Source: Pseudomonas fluorescens | Lineage (GTDB): Bacteria > Pseudomonadota > Gammaproteobacteria > Pseudomonadales > Pseudomonadaceae | Direction: 5' to 3' | Length of the DNA stretch: 64,000 bases | Assembly: GCF_001623525.1 (NCBI RefSeq) | Contig: NZ_CP015225.1 | Span: 1 to 64,000, forward strand | Shown: positions 49,061 to 56,761 of the stretch, in pieces | Position numbering within the stretch: position 1 is the stretch's first letter | Layout of the letters: each line of letters opens with the position of its first letter | Program-made: the position numbers and the translations under genes | Notes under the pieces: model-generated | What the model saw: only the letters and a program-made list of their open reading frames with translations | The model's database searches: none | Told to the model about the DNA's origin: nothing

Positions 49061-49273
49061 ATGACTAAGTTCACTTACGACGACATGGTAAAAGTGGTAG
49101 CGCACGCACCGGAGGCGCTCAGGCCAGGTAAGCAAGCATGGATCGTCGGCGTCTTTGATGACCGGCCGGGCAGCTACTTTGACAAATTTCCACCTGGTAC
49201 CGTCTACTCGATTGAGTTTGAAGATGGATCCTCACTGGAAATTCATGAATCTGACTTAGAGCCCGCCAGTTAG
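49061..49273 (+). CDS. small immunity protein partner of the type 37-like toxin
   Basis: A 70-residue acidic protein (FTYDDMVKVVAHAPEALRPG, WIVGVFDDRPGSYFDKFPPG, VYSIEFEDGSSLEIHESDLE). The start ATG is one base after the toxin stop. The YSIEFEDGSSLEIHESDL ending recalls short immunity proteins of the Imm31 sort found next to type 37 toxins. A longer frame begins at 49013 inside the toxin gene and is less likely. Confidence 0.7.
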   Translation: MTKFTYDDMVKVVAHAPEALRPGKQAWIVGVFDDRPGSYFDKFPPGTVYSIEFEDGSSLEIHESDLEPAS

Positions 49274-49409
49274 AGGGTGCAAGCAGAGGGGGGAGCCTGC
49301 GCTGCTGTGTGCCTTGGTCACTGGCAGCGCCTGGCACCGACGATTGAAGAAATGAGCTGCTCGGCCATTTTGTCTGGCTGGCAACAGCGTGTTGTTGACG
49401 GCAATTACC

Positions 49410-49492
49410 AGCCTTGCTCCCGCTGGTTGCGCAGCAACCGCAAAATCTTGGGACCGCTTCGTAGACCAGCGGAGCAAACTCCATCGCCACGG
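49410..49492. repeat. degenerate REP-type palindrome
   Basis: TTGCTCCCGCTGGTTGCGCA on the left and GACCAGCGGAGCAAACTCCA then TCGCCAC on the right. Arms have decayed; the position relative to the DUF6124-like gene is the same as for the copy at 46416-46547. The stretch 49274-49409 before it holds nothing I recognise. Confidence 0.65.
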
Positions 49493-49526
49493 GTGCCACT
49501 TGGCTTGAGGGTTGTGGTGCGGGCCT

Positions 49527-49848
49527 CTATCGCGGCGCGGAGATGTCCAGGGCGCGGTTTGCCAGCAGCTCACTCAACTCGACCATCTGCTGGATCCCCA
49601 GGGCAAAACTCCGCCTCGCGCCCTCCAAATCAAATGCCAGCTCGTTGGCCATGACATTGACCGAGGCGAGGGTTTCGCTGAGGTTGGCTAGCAGGCATTC
49701 CAGGTCCGCGCCTTCCGCTACGGTGAACAACTGGCCCGGTGGCGGATTGGGTGTTTCAGGTTTGGGATCGAGATAAAAGGCGAGAGCGCGGCGGCTTTGT
49801 TGAGTTTTTTGGACTCGTCTTCGGGGGGATTGGGGGGATCTTGAACAT
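49527..49848 (-). pseudogene. decayed second copy of the DUF6124-like gene
   Basis: The C-terminal two-thirds match the gene at 46583-46909 closely (FTVAEGADLECLLANLSETL, QQMVELSELLANRALD). The start ATG 49848 and MFKI are present, but one base is lost in the following C/G-rich run, and a net four bases are lost in the segment corresponding to ADRALAFYL (about 49790-49797). Together these break the frame. The upstream element (49849-50214) is conserved. The one-base loss lies in a homopolymer-rich stretch and could be a sequencing error; the four-base loss is less easily explained that way. Confidence 0.75.
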
Positions 49849-50214
49849 TGTGCAGCTCCTGGTTATTTATGAGGCGCTGCCAGGCATCACTTGCAGATGA
49901 TGGGTGGCAGCTATGCGCGGGTCTGCAAGACCGGGAAACCAGGAACCCGGCAGACCCGAAGGTCTCCCGCACACAGCTGCCATTGAGCGACACGGGTGTG
50001 TCGATTGGCTTGTGGCTATGCGCCTGGTATTTCGTCGGTCTTGCAGACCCGATCACTGATGGGCTGTGACGGGAAGCAAGTTATCGATGGGGTGCCAAGC
50101 GCACAAGCCGGCGGACTCTGGCGCAGTTGTAGGCAACGACGCAAGGCGACGTAGCCTCGCTCGGGAGTCCTACATGGCCCGATAAACAGAGCCCAAGCCG
50201 AGCACCATTGCTGA
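49849..50214 (-). ncRNA. candidate structured leader, copy B
   Basis: Counterpart of copy A. The word is CTTGCAGA at 49890-49897, inverted TCTGCAAG at 49922-49929, CTTGCAGA again at 50040-50047; flanking bases match copy A. Hairpins: TGGCAGCT (49905) with AGCTGCCA (49975), perfect; AGACC-CGAA-GGTCT (49952-49965), perfect; TCAC with GTGA where copy A has TCGC with GCGA. Stem bases differ between copies in a pair-preserving way. The best conserved block is 50098-50214. Confidence 0.55.
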
Positions 50215-50215
50215 T

Positions 50216-50330
50216 CATTCCCACTTCGCGTGGGAATACAGCCAGGGACACTCCGCGTCCCAGAGAGCCGAACGCAGAGCGTCCGTAGAGACATTCCCAC
50301 GCGGAGCGTGGGAACGATCGAACCATTGAA
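50216..50330. repeat. REP-like cluster with CCCACGC-type palindromes
   Basis: Three short palindromes: TTCCCACTTCGCGTGGGAA, GGACACTCCGCGTCC and ATTCCCACGCGGAGCGTGGG. A different REP type from the GTGGCGAGGG family, also common between Pseudomonas genes. Confidence 0.75.
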
Positions 50331-50379
50331 ATATAGCGACCGGATGCTAAGCGAGTCGCGATAAGATACGTTACGACTA

Positions 50380-50781
50380 ATGGATGCTGATATGAATACA
50401 CAAACTTTTCGACCGTGGAACGTACCAGGCTTACCTGCTTCCGGTCGGGTGACTCTCGAGCGCATTACATATGGGAGTGGTATGCGGATTCACCTTAGAG
50501 AGGCGGGGGAGGCAGGTAGACGTCTATATTTGGACTTCCCTGAACTTCCTACCGCTATGCGTATAACAAACGAAAGTATGAGACTTGCCTCGTTACCGTT
50601 GGTGCCAAAAGAAATCGAAAATTCATTCTTTTTAGTCGAGAATTCGGAATTTTTAGCGTGGTTGAATGGCAACTCGCTTGATATTTATAAAGATGATCCG
50701 ATTTTTCATTTGGCAATTGTTACTGAGGAGTGGATAGATGTTATTTGCAACGAGAATCCAGTTGTGGTTTTTGAAAGTTGA
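50380..50781 (+). CDS. small low-GC protein of unknown function, possible orphan immunity gene
   Basis: A 133-residue cytoplasmic protein (or 129 from ATG 50392). Segments: FRPWNVPGLPASGRVTLERI, FPELPTAMRITNESMRLASL, FFLVENSEFLAWLNGNSLDI, WIDVICNENPVVVFES. Codon use is clearly AT-richer than the pyoverdine genes, pointing to acquisition. It lies downstream of leader copy B and a REP cluster and is followed by a hairpin with a T-run. Size and setting resemble the immunity genes to its left, but no toxin remnant is visible beside it and no family is recognised. Confidence 0.6.
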   Translation: MDADMNTQTFRPWNVPGLPASGRVTLERITYGSGMRIHLREAGEAGRRLYLDFPELPTAMRITNESMRLASLPLVPKEIENSFFLVENSEFLAWLNGNSLDIYKDDPIFHLAIVTEEWIDVICNENPVVVFES

Positions 50782-50856
50782 CGGGGTGTGAGTCTCTCGG
50801 GTGATTAGAGAGGCTTGGTGTGGTGACATTGTAAAATGTCTTGGCTAGCGTACTAG

Positions 50857-50901
50857 ACGAGTTCCATCCAAGTCATCGGGCTCGGATGGACGTCGTTTTT
50901 T
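50857..50901 (+). terminator. rho-independent terminator
   Basis: Stem ACGA..TTCCATCC with GGATGGA..TCGT around a ~14-base loop, then TTTTTT. It would end the gene at 50380. The rest of 50782-51000 shows no gene. Confidence 0.65.
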
Positions 50902-51000
50902 GAAAATCGATTTGGATACGTACTTCTTAGTGTCTTAACTGCTCTAATGGATGCTTTGACAGTAACCCCGATATTGAACGGTGGCCAATCTAGTGATAAT

Positions 51001-51041
51001 GCTGGGCTGCGCAGCCCAGCGGGGATAAATCCCCTCGCCAC
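51001..51041. repeat. REP-type half element
   Basis: GCTGGGCTGCGCAGCCCAGC palindrome followed by GGGATAAATCCCCTCGCCAC; the right half of a paired REP. It sits next to the opmQ stop and marks the right edge of the island. Confidence 0.75.
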
Positions 51042-51074
51042 AAATGTCACTTGGCTTGAATGTGTATTCGAGGC

Positions 51075-52469
51075 TTACATCACCCGCCAATCCCCACCCA
51101 ACGCCCTGTACAACGCCACGCTCGCCTGTACCCGCGCCAGCCTTAACTGCACGTTCATATCCTGGGCAGCGTACAGCGTGCGTTGGGTTTCCAGCACGGT
51201 AAGCAGGTCTTCAGCACCGGCCTGGTAGCGACGCTGGGCGATGTCGAAGGCGGTTTGGGCCTGCTGCAGTTCTTCGGTTTGCCACTGCCGCTGTTGATCC
51301 AGGCCGTTAATGCTGTTCAGGGCTTTTTCGACGTCGGCGAAGCCGTTGATGATGGCGGCGCGGTAGAGCTCCAGCAGTTCCTCCTGGCGCGCGGTGGTCC
51401 TGTCTCGTTCGGCCCGCAGACGACCGTTGTTGAAGATCGGCGCGGCCAAACCGGCGGTGAGGTTGTAGACGTTGTTGCGCAGCAACTGGTCGGCGATGTC
51501 GGCGCCGGTGCCCAGGCTCAGGCCCAGGGTGACGGAGGGTAGCATGGCGGCGCGGGCCACGGTGATGTCGGCCTGGGCAGCGGTGAGGCGCGCTTCGGCG
51601 GCGGCGATGTCCGGGCGGCGGCGGAGCAGGTCGCTGGGCACCCCGGCGTCGATGGAAGGCCACTGCAGGTGTTCGAACTGTTCATCGTCGAGCCTGACCG
51701 CCTGCACCGGTTGCCCCAGCAGCGCCGCCAAGGTAATCAGCGCTTCCTTGGCCTGCTGCTGCACTTGGGGCAAGCGGCGTTGTTGGGCCGCTACCAGGCT
51801 TTTTTGCTGGGACAGTTCCAGGGCCGTGGCGCTGCCGGCGTCGTAGCGGGTCTGCACCAGGTCGAGTACGCGTTGGGCGTTGTGCAGGTTCTGTTCGGCG
51901 ATGCGCTGTTGCTCGCGCAGGGACAACGCCTGGGTGTAGCTGTTGGCGACGCCACTGAGCAGGGTCAACTCCACGGTCGCCCGGTCGAACTGGCTGGCCG
52001 ACAGCGTGCTCAGCGCACTGTCCCGGGCCGCCCGCTTGCCGCCCCAGAAGTCCAGCTCATAGGTGGCGCTGAGGTTGGCGTCGTAGTAGTCGATGGTGCG
52101 GTTGTCCCGGTCGACGTCCAGTTGGCTGTAGCCTTTGCCGCGCAACAATTCCTGGCGATTGCCGTTGAGCCCGGCCCGGATTTCCGGCAGCAGTGGGGCC
52201 CCGGCGATCACCGCTCTGGCCTGGGCCTGGCGCACCCGGGCCATGGCGGCGGCGAGGTCGTGGCTGTCCAGGCGCGCCTGTTCGATCAGCCGGTCCAACT
52301 GTGGGCTGCCGAACTGCGTCCACCATTGCTGGTTATCGGCGCGAGCGCTGGGCGTGTCGAGGTTTTGCCAGGCCGGTGGCGGCTGGATGCCGCTGTCCGA
52401 AGGCGACAACGGGCTGGCGCAGGCCGCCAGTAACAGGCTGGCGGCCAGGAGGGTCAGGGGCGCTTTCAT
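51075..52469 (-). CDS. opmQ: outer-membrane channel of the pyoverdine efflux pump, OpmQ
   Basis: A 464-residue TolC/NodT-type outer-membrane lipoprotein that completes the PvdR-PvdT-OpmQ pump for secreting and recycling pyoverdine. Signal with lipobox LLLAAC (MKAPLTLLAASLLLAACASP). Two OEP repeats; hallmark segments WWTQFGSPQLDRLIEQA, VPSDLLRRRPDIAAAEARLT, FNNGRLRAERDRT and QRRYQAGAEDLLTVLETQR. I start at ATG 52469, directly at the lipoprotein signal; an in-frame GTG at 52487 overlaps the pvdT stop. Confidence 0.92.
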   Translation of the reverse strand: MKAPLTLLAASLLLAACASPLSPSDSGIQPPPAWQNLDTPSARADNQQWWTQFGSPQLDRLIEQARLDSHDLAAAMARVRQAQARAVIAGAPLLPEIRAGLNGNRQELLRGKGYSQLDVDRDNRTIDYYDANLSATYELDFWGGKRAARDSALSTLSASQFDRATVELTLLSGVANSYTQALSLREQQRIAEQNLHNAQRVLDLVQTRYDAGSATALELSQQKSLVAAQQRRLPQVQQQAKEALITLAALLGQPVQAVRLDDEQFEHLQWPSIDAGVPSDLLRRRPDIAAAEARLTAAQADITVARAAMLPSVTLGLSLGTGADIADQLLRNNVYNLTAGLAAPIFNNGRLRAERDRTTARQEELLELYRAAIINGFADVEKALNSINGLDQQRQWQTEELQQAQTAFDIAQRRYQAGAEDLLTVLETQRTLYAAQDMNVQLRLARVQASVALYRALGGDWRVM

Positions 52470-52479
52470 GGGATGAGGT

Positions 52480-54450
52480 TCATTCACTGGTGAGGGCCGC
52501 GACCGGGTCGAGGCGGGCGGCCTTGCGGGCCGGCATGAAACCGAAGACGACGCCGGTGACCAGGGCGCAGCCGAAGGCGCCGAACACTGCCAGCCATTCG
52601 AAGGCCACGGCGATCTTGCCCAGCAGCAAGGCGCCGCCCACCAGCAGGGCCAGGCCGATACCCGCCAGCCCGCCGACCACCGAGAGCATCACCGCTTCGG
52701 TGAGGAACTGGCGCAGGATGTCGCGCTGGCGAGCGCCGGTGGCCATGCGGATGCCGATCTCGCGGGTGCGTTCGCGCACGGTCATGAGCATGATGTTCAT
52801 CACGCCGATGCCGCCCACCAACAGCGAAATCGCCGCGATGGCGCCGAGCATCAGCGACAGCGTGCCCTGGGTGCGGGCTTCGGCCTGGATCATCGCGGCG
52901 TTGTTGGTCAGTTCGAAATCCTTCTTGCCGTCATGCAGGCGCAGCAGCGTTCGGGAGACGGCTTGCTCGGCTTCCTTGACCTTGCCCGCGTCCTTGGCGG
53001 CGATCACCACGTACTCGGGATGACGACTGCCGAACAGCCGTACGCTGGCGGCGGAGTAGGGCACGGCGACGCGGTCGTCGGCGTCCGAATCCCCGGAGCT
53101 GGCGCCTTTTTCGGCCAGCACGCCGACCACCTGGAACGGCATGTTCTCGATCAGGATGTAGCGGCCGACGGGGTCGGCGACGTCCTTGAACAGTTTCTGC
53201 CGGACCCGGTAGCCGATCACCGCGACTGCGGCAGCGCTACGCTCATCGGCCTCGCTGAAGTAACTGCCCTGGGCCACCGGCCAATTGAAGATGATCGGGA
53301 AATTCGTGTCATTGCCGCCGACGTAGCTGGTGTGGTCGAGGTTACCAAAACGCACGCTGGCGTCGGCGCCGTTGACCGGCATGATCCGCTGCACTTCGGG
53401 CAGGGCGGCGAGGGCGGCCAGGTCGTATTCGCTGATGATGCCCTTGGCCGCGCGCGGGCTGGGTGCGCTGCCGTTGAGGTAGATGATGTTGGAGCCGAAG
53501 GCGCCCATCTGGGCCATGACCTGGCGCTTGCTGCCTTCGCCCACGGCCAGCATCACCACCACCGAGGCCACGCCGATGATGATGCCGAGCAAGGTCAGGG
53601 CGGTGCGGAAACGGTTGATCCACATCACCCGCCACGCGGCCTGCACGGCGTCGAGCAACTCGCCTTTCCAGGCGCCGTTGTGTTCGCTGCCGGCACTCAG
53701 GCGCTGGCGCAGGTCCACGGCTTGCAGGGCCTTGGGGTTGGCGTGCACTTCGTGTGGCGAAGAGGGCGCGTTGTCACTGATGATCAGCCCATCGCGGATT
53801 TCGATGATGCGCTTGGCCCGGGCCGCCACTTCGCGGTCATGGGTGATCAGGATCACCACGTGGCCCTGGCTTGCCAGTTCGTCGAGCAAGGCCATGACCT
53901 CAATGCCACTCTGGCTGTCGAGGGCACCGGTGGGTTCGTCGGCGAGGATGATGTGACCGCCATTCATCAAGGCCCGGGCAATCGACACTCGTTGTTGCTG
54001 GCCGCCGGACAATTGATGGGGACGGTTGCCAGTGCGGCTGGCCAGGCCCAGGCGGTCGAGCAGGGCGCTGGCGCGGGCGTGGCGCTCGGCGGCCGAGGTG
54101 CCGGCGTAGATGGCCGGCATTTCGACGTTTTCCTGGGCGGTGCCGGACGGAATCAGGTGATAGCCCTGGAACACGAAGCCGAACGCTTCGCGCCGTAGCC
54201 AGGCCAGCTCGTCGCTGCCCAGATTGGCGACGTCTTCGCCGGCAAAACGGTACTCGCCGCTGGTGGGGCGGTCGAGGCAGCCGAGGATGTTCATCAAGGT
54301 GGATTTGCCGGAGCCCGACGCGCCGACAATCGCCAGGAACTCCCCAGCGTGAATAGACAAGTCGATGCCGCGCAGCACCTCCACCCGAGGGCTGTCGCCA
54401 CCGCCGTAGGCCTTGCGAATGTCCCGCAGTTCGATCAGGGGCGTGTTCAT
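52480..54450 (-). CDS. pvdT: MacB-type ABC transporter subunit PvdT
   Basis: A 656-residue fusion of an N-terminal ATPase and a C-terminal MacB permease. Walker [10 protein letters not shown], signature [15 protein letters not shown], Walker [14 protein letters not shown]; first membrane helix [20 protein letters not shown], a large periplasmic domain, then three C-terminal helices ([20 protein letters not shown] and others). The start abuts the pvdR stop with no gap, so translation is coupled. Inner-membrane motor of the pyoverdine efflux pump. Confidence 0.94.
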   Translation of the reverse strand: MNTPLIELRDIRKAYGGGDSPRVEVLRGIDLSIHAGEFLAIVGASGSGKSTLMNILGCLDRPTSGEYRFAGEDVANLGSDELAWLRREAFGFVFQGYHLIPSGTAQENVEMPAIYAGTSAAERHARASALLDRLGLASRTGNRPHQLSGGQQQRVSIARALMNGGHIILADEPTGALDSQSGIEVMALLDELASQGHVVILITHDREVAARAKRIIEIRDGLIISDNAPSSPHEVHANPKALQAVDLRQRLSAGSEHNGAWKGELLDAVQAAWRVMWINRFRTALTLLGIIIGVASVVVMLAVGEGSKRQVMAQMGAFGSNIIYLNGSAPSPRAAKGIISEYDLAALAALPEVQRIMPVNGADASVRFGNLDHTSYVGGNDTNFPIIFNWPVAQGSYFSEADERSAAAVAVIGYRVRQKLFKDVADPVGRYILIENMPFQVVGVLAEKGASSGDSDADDRVAVPYSAASVRLFGSRHPEYVVIAAKDAGKVKEAEQAVSRTLLRLHDGKKDFELTNNAAMIQAEARTQGTLSLMLGAIAAISLLVGGIGVMNIMLMTVRERTREIGIRMATGARQRDILRQFLTEAVMLSVVGGLAGIGLALLVGGALLLGKIAVAFEWLAVFGAFGCALVTGVVFGFMPARKAARLDPVAALTSE

Positions 54451-55602
54451 TCAGTCTCCGCTGCCGGTGGTCGGGCCGATCAGCACCTGTTCGCCCTCGC
54501 TCAGGCCGTCGACGATCTGGATGCGCAGGCGATCGCTGACGCCGGTGCGCACGGTCCTCGACTGGACATCGCCATTGTCGGCCAGCACCCGCACCTGGCC
54601 GGCGTTGTCCTGTAACGCAGCGGTGGGCACGGTCAGCACGTTCTGGGCCTGGGCCGCGACGAAAAATACTTGGGCGGTCATGTCGGTCATCAGGCTGCGG
54701 TCGGCGTTGTCTACGTCGAGCAGCACGGTGTAGAGCACCACCCGTTCGCTGCCACTGCGCCCGCCGGTCGGGCTGCCGCCCTGGCTGGCTTCCAGCGGGC
54801 GTGGTGGCACCGGGAGGATCTGGCGCACGGTGCTGCTCCAGCGACGGCTGCCGCCGGCCAGGGTGGTGAAGTAGGCGGTCATGCCCGGCTTGACGTGGCC
54901 GATGTCGGCCTCCGAGACTTCGGCCCAGACCGTCATCGGCGACAGCCGGGCGATGCGCAGGATCAGCGGGGTTTGCTGCTGGGCATTGAGGGTCTGGCCT
55001 TCCCGGGCACCGACGGCGACCACGGTGCCGCTCATCGGCGCATAGATCCGCGTGTAGCCCAGCTCGGCCTCGTCGCTGCGCAGGCTGGCCTGGGCCTGGC
55101 GGATCTGGGCCTGGAACATGTCGATGCGCGCCTGGGTCGCCCGCACCTCGGCCTGGGCGGTCTGGACGTCTTCCTCACGGGTGGCGCCGCCGGCCTTGAG
55201 TTGCTGCTGCCGGTGGAATTTCTGCTGGGCCAGGTCGTGTTGGGCGCGCTGTTCCTGGAGCTGGGCCTTGAGGTTCTCGATCGAAAAACGCCCGGCGTCG
55301 AGCCTGGCTTTTTGCGTTGACGGGTCGATCTCCACCAGCAGTTGGCCTTCGCGCACCTCGTCGCCGGCCTCCACGTGAATCTTCTGGATCTGCCCGGACG
55401 CCTGGGCGCCGACGTCGACATAACGCCGCGGTTGCAGGGTGCCCAGGGTGGTGACGCTGTTTTCGATATCGCCACGGGTGACGGGCGCGGTGACCAGGGG
55501 CGCCCGGCTTGGCGCGACCGCTTGCCACGCGGCGAAGGCCACGGCCGGAAGCAGGGCGAAAGTGAGAAGCCAGGCGCGTCGGGTAGGGCGGGGACGTTTC
55601 AT
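54451..55602 (-). CDS. pvdR: periplasmic adaptor PvdR
   Basis: A 383-residue membrane-fusion protein of the MacA type. An N-terminal membrane anchor (AWLLTFALLPAVAFAAWQAV), a lipoyl half (VGAQASGQIQKIHVEAGDEV), a long coiled coil (ENLKAQLQEQRAQHDLAQQK), the second lipoyl half and a beta-barrel. I start at ATG 55602 (MKRPRPTRRAWLL); upstream in-frame residues to 55821 derive from a REP element. First gene of pvdRT-opmQ; a PvdS-type box lies 68 bases upstream. Confidence 0.93.
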   Translation of the reverse strand: MKRPRPTRRAWLLTFALLPAVAFAAWQAVAPSRAPLVTAPVTRGDIENSVTTLGTLQPRRYVDVGAQASGQIQKIHVEAGDEVREGQLLVEIDPSTQKARLDAGRFSIENLKAQLQEQRAQHDLAQQKFHRQQQLKAGGATREEDVQTAQAEVRATQARIDMFQAQIRQAQASLRSDEAELGYTRIYAPMSGTVVAVGAREGQTLNAQQQTPLILRIARLSPMTVWAEVSEADIGHVKPGMTAYFTTLAGGSRRWSSTVRQILPVPPRPLEASQGGSPTGGRSGSERVVLYTVLLDVDNADRSLMTDMTAQVFFVAAQAQNVLTVPTAALQDNAGQVRVLADNGDVQSRTVRTGVSDRLRIQIVDGLSEGEQVLIGPTTGSGD

Positions 55603-55669
55603 GCGGGGTTCCGGCCGGTGATATCGGGCCCGTCGCAGGCAGGGCAGGGACGGGAGGCTGTTTTGGTAA

Positions 55670-55694
55670 ACGAGCGCTTGGGGGCGGGAATTTA
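55670..55694 (-). promoter_or_regulatory. PvdS-type box for pvdRT-opmQ
   Basis: On the minus strand TAAAT (55694-55690), a 17-base spacer, CGT (55672-55670). Spacers of 16 or 17 are both accepted. Confidence 0.78.
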
Positions 55695-55777
55695 CTGGGT
55701 TGAAACACTTGGTAGCAGGTTGAGGGGAAGGCAACTCGGCAGCCAAGCCATGTGATGTTGTAGTGATGGATTTATTT

Positions 55778-55932
55778 GTGGTGAGGGGATTTATCCCCGC
55801 TGGGCTGCGAAGCGGCCCCAAACCAGCCCACTCAATACACCTGATACACAGAGGTGCTGCTTTGGGGGGGGGGGCTGCTGCGCAGCCCAGCGGGGATAAA
55901 TCCCCTCGCCACAGATAAATCCCCTCGCCACA
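55778..55932. repeat. REP-type paired palindrome with duplicated end and an 11-G run
   Basis: Arms GTGGTGAGGGGATTTATCCC and reverse complement; the right end (GATAAATCCCCTCGCCACA) is repeated twice in tandem. A run of 11 G at 55864-55874 lies inside. Confidence 0.82.
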
Positions 55933-56022
55933 GATACATCACCTAACCAACAAAAGCCGTGCTCCGCCAGGGTTGAGATGAACGAATCAGCCCTGATACA
56001 AACCAAAGCTTTAAATCTATAT

Positions 56023-56041
56023 GAGAATTACTATAAATTAC
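56023..56041 (+). promoter_or_regulatory. candidate Fur-box-like sequence for the sigma-factor gene
   Basis: GAGAATTACTATAAATTAC agrees with 11 of 19 Fur consensus positions and lies in an AT-rich patch 93 bases before the ATG at 56134. fpvI is known to be Fur-repressed; the match is weak. Confidence 0.35.
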
Positions 56042-56133
56042 GCGATTGAATCTGCCACTATCGTGCCATTGCCTTTCCCGGGCATGCCGAGTGGGCACAG
56101 GGATAGCTGGCGCAGCCATTGCGCACGGGAGTC

Positions 56134-56616
56134 ATGTTGGAAAACTACTATCGCGAGCTGGTGTGTTTCCTGAACGCCAGGCTAGGCAACCGCCAGGCGG
56201 CCGAGGATGTGGTGCATGACGCCTATGTGCGGGTGCTGGAGCGCGCCAGCGACACGCCCATCGAACAGCCCCGGGCGTTCCTGTATCGCACGGCATTGAA
56301 CCTGGTGATCGACGGGCATCGGCGCAATACCTTGCGCCAGGTCGAATCCCTGGAGGTGCTGGACAGCGAAGAGCGCTTCTTCACCCCGTCGCCCCAGACC
56401 AGCCTCGACCACGGCCAGCGCCTGGACATGCTCCAGCGTGCCCTGGCCGAGCTGCCACCGCTGTGCCGCGAGAGCTTCCTGTTGCGCAAGCTCGAAGGCC
56501 TGTCCCACCCGCAAATCGCCGAGCGCCTGGGCATTTCCCGGGCACTGGTGGAAAAACACATCGTCAACGCCATGAAGCACTGCCGCGTTCGCGTGCGGCA
56601 GTGGGACGCGCATTAA
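56134..56616 (+). CDS. fpvI: ECF sigma factor, FpvI type
   Basis: A 160-residue iron-starvation ECF sigma factor. Region 2: YYRELVCFLNARLGNRQAAEDVVHDAYVRV; region 4: LPPLCRESFLLRKLEGLSHPQIAERLGISRALVEKHIVNAM. It should drive the receptor gene when released by ferripyoverdine signalling. I start at ATG 56134 after GGGAG, not at TTG 56119. It is next to pvdA as in P. aeruginosa, where fpvR would lie on its other side; here only the pvdR promoter and a REP are found there. Length and position favour FpvI over PvdS, which is longer. Confidence 0.85.
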   Translation: MLENYYRELVCFLNARLGNRQAAEDVVHDAYVRVLERASDTPIEQPRAFLYRTALNLVIDGHRRNTLRQVESLEVLDSEERFFTPSPQTSLDHGQRLDMLQRALAELPPLCRESFLLRKLEGLSHPQIAERLGISRALVEKHIVNAMKHCRVRVRQWDAH

Positions 56617-56641
56617 TCTGCCTACGCCGGTCGCCTCGTGG

Positions 56642-56665
56642 TAAATTTTTTTTCATTGTCCTCGT
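56642..56665 (+). promoter_or_regulatory. PvdS-type box for pvdA
   Basis: TAAAT (56642-56646), 16 bases, CGT (56663-56665). An exact match 96 bases before the pvdA ATG. Confidence 0.9.
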
Positions 56666-56761
56666 TCCTCTCAACACACGACTTGTTGGCCCCCTAAACG
56701 CTGGGCAGGTCACCCCAGGCTTTTCGCGCCCTGTTGAGGGCTTTTCCAGAGGACACTGGAC

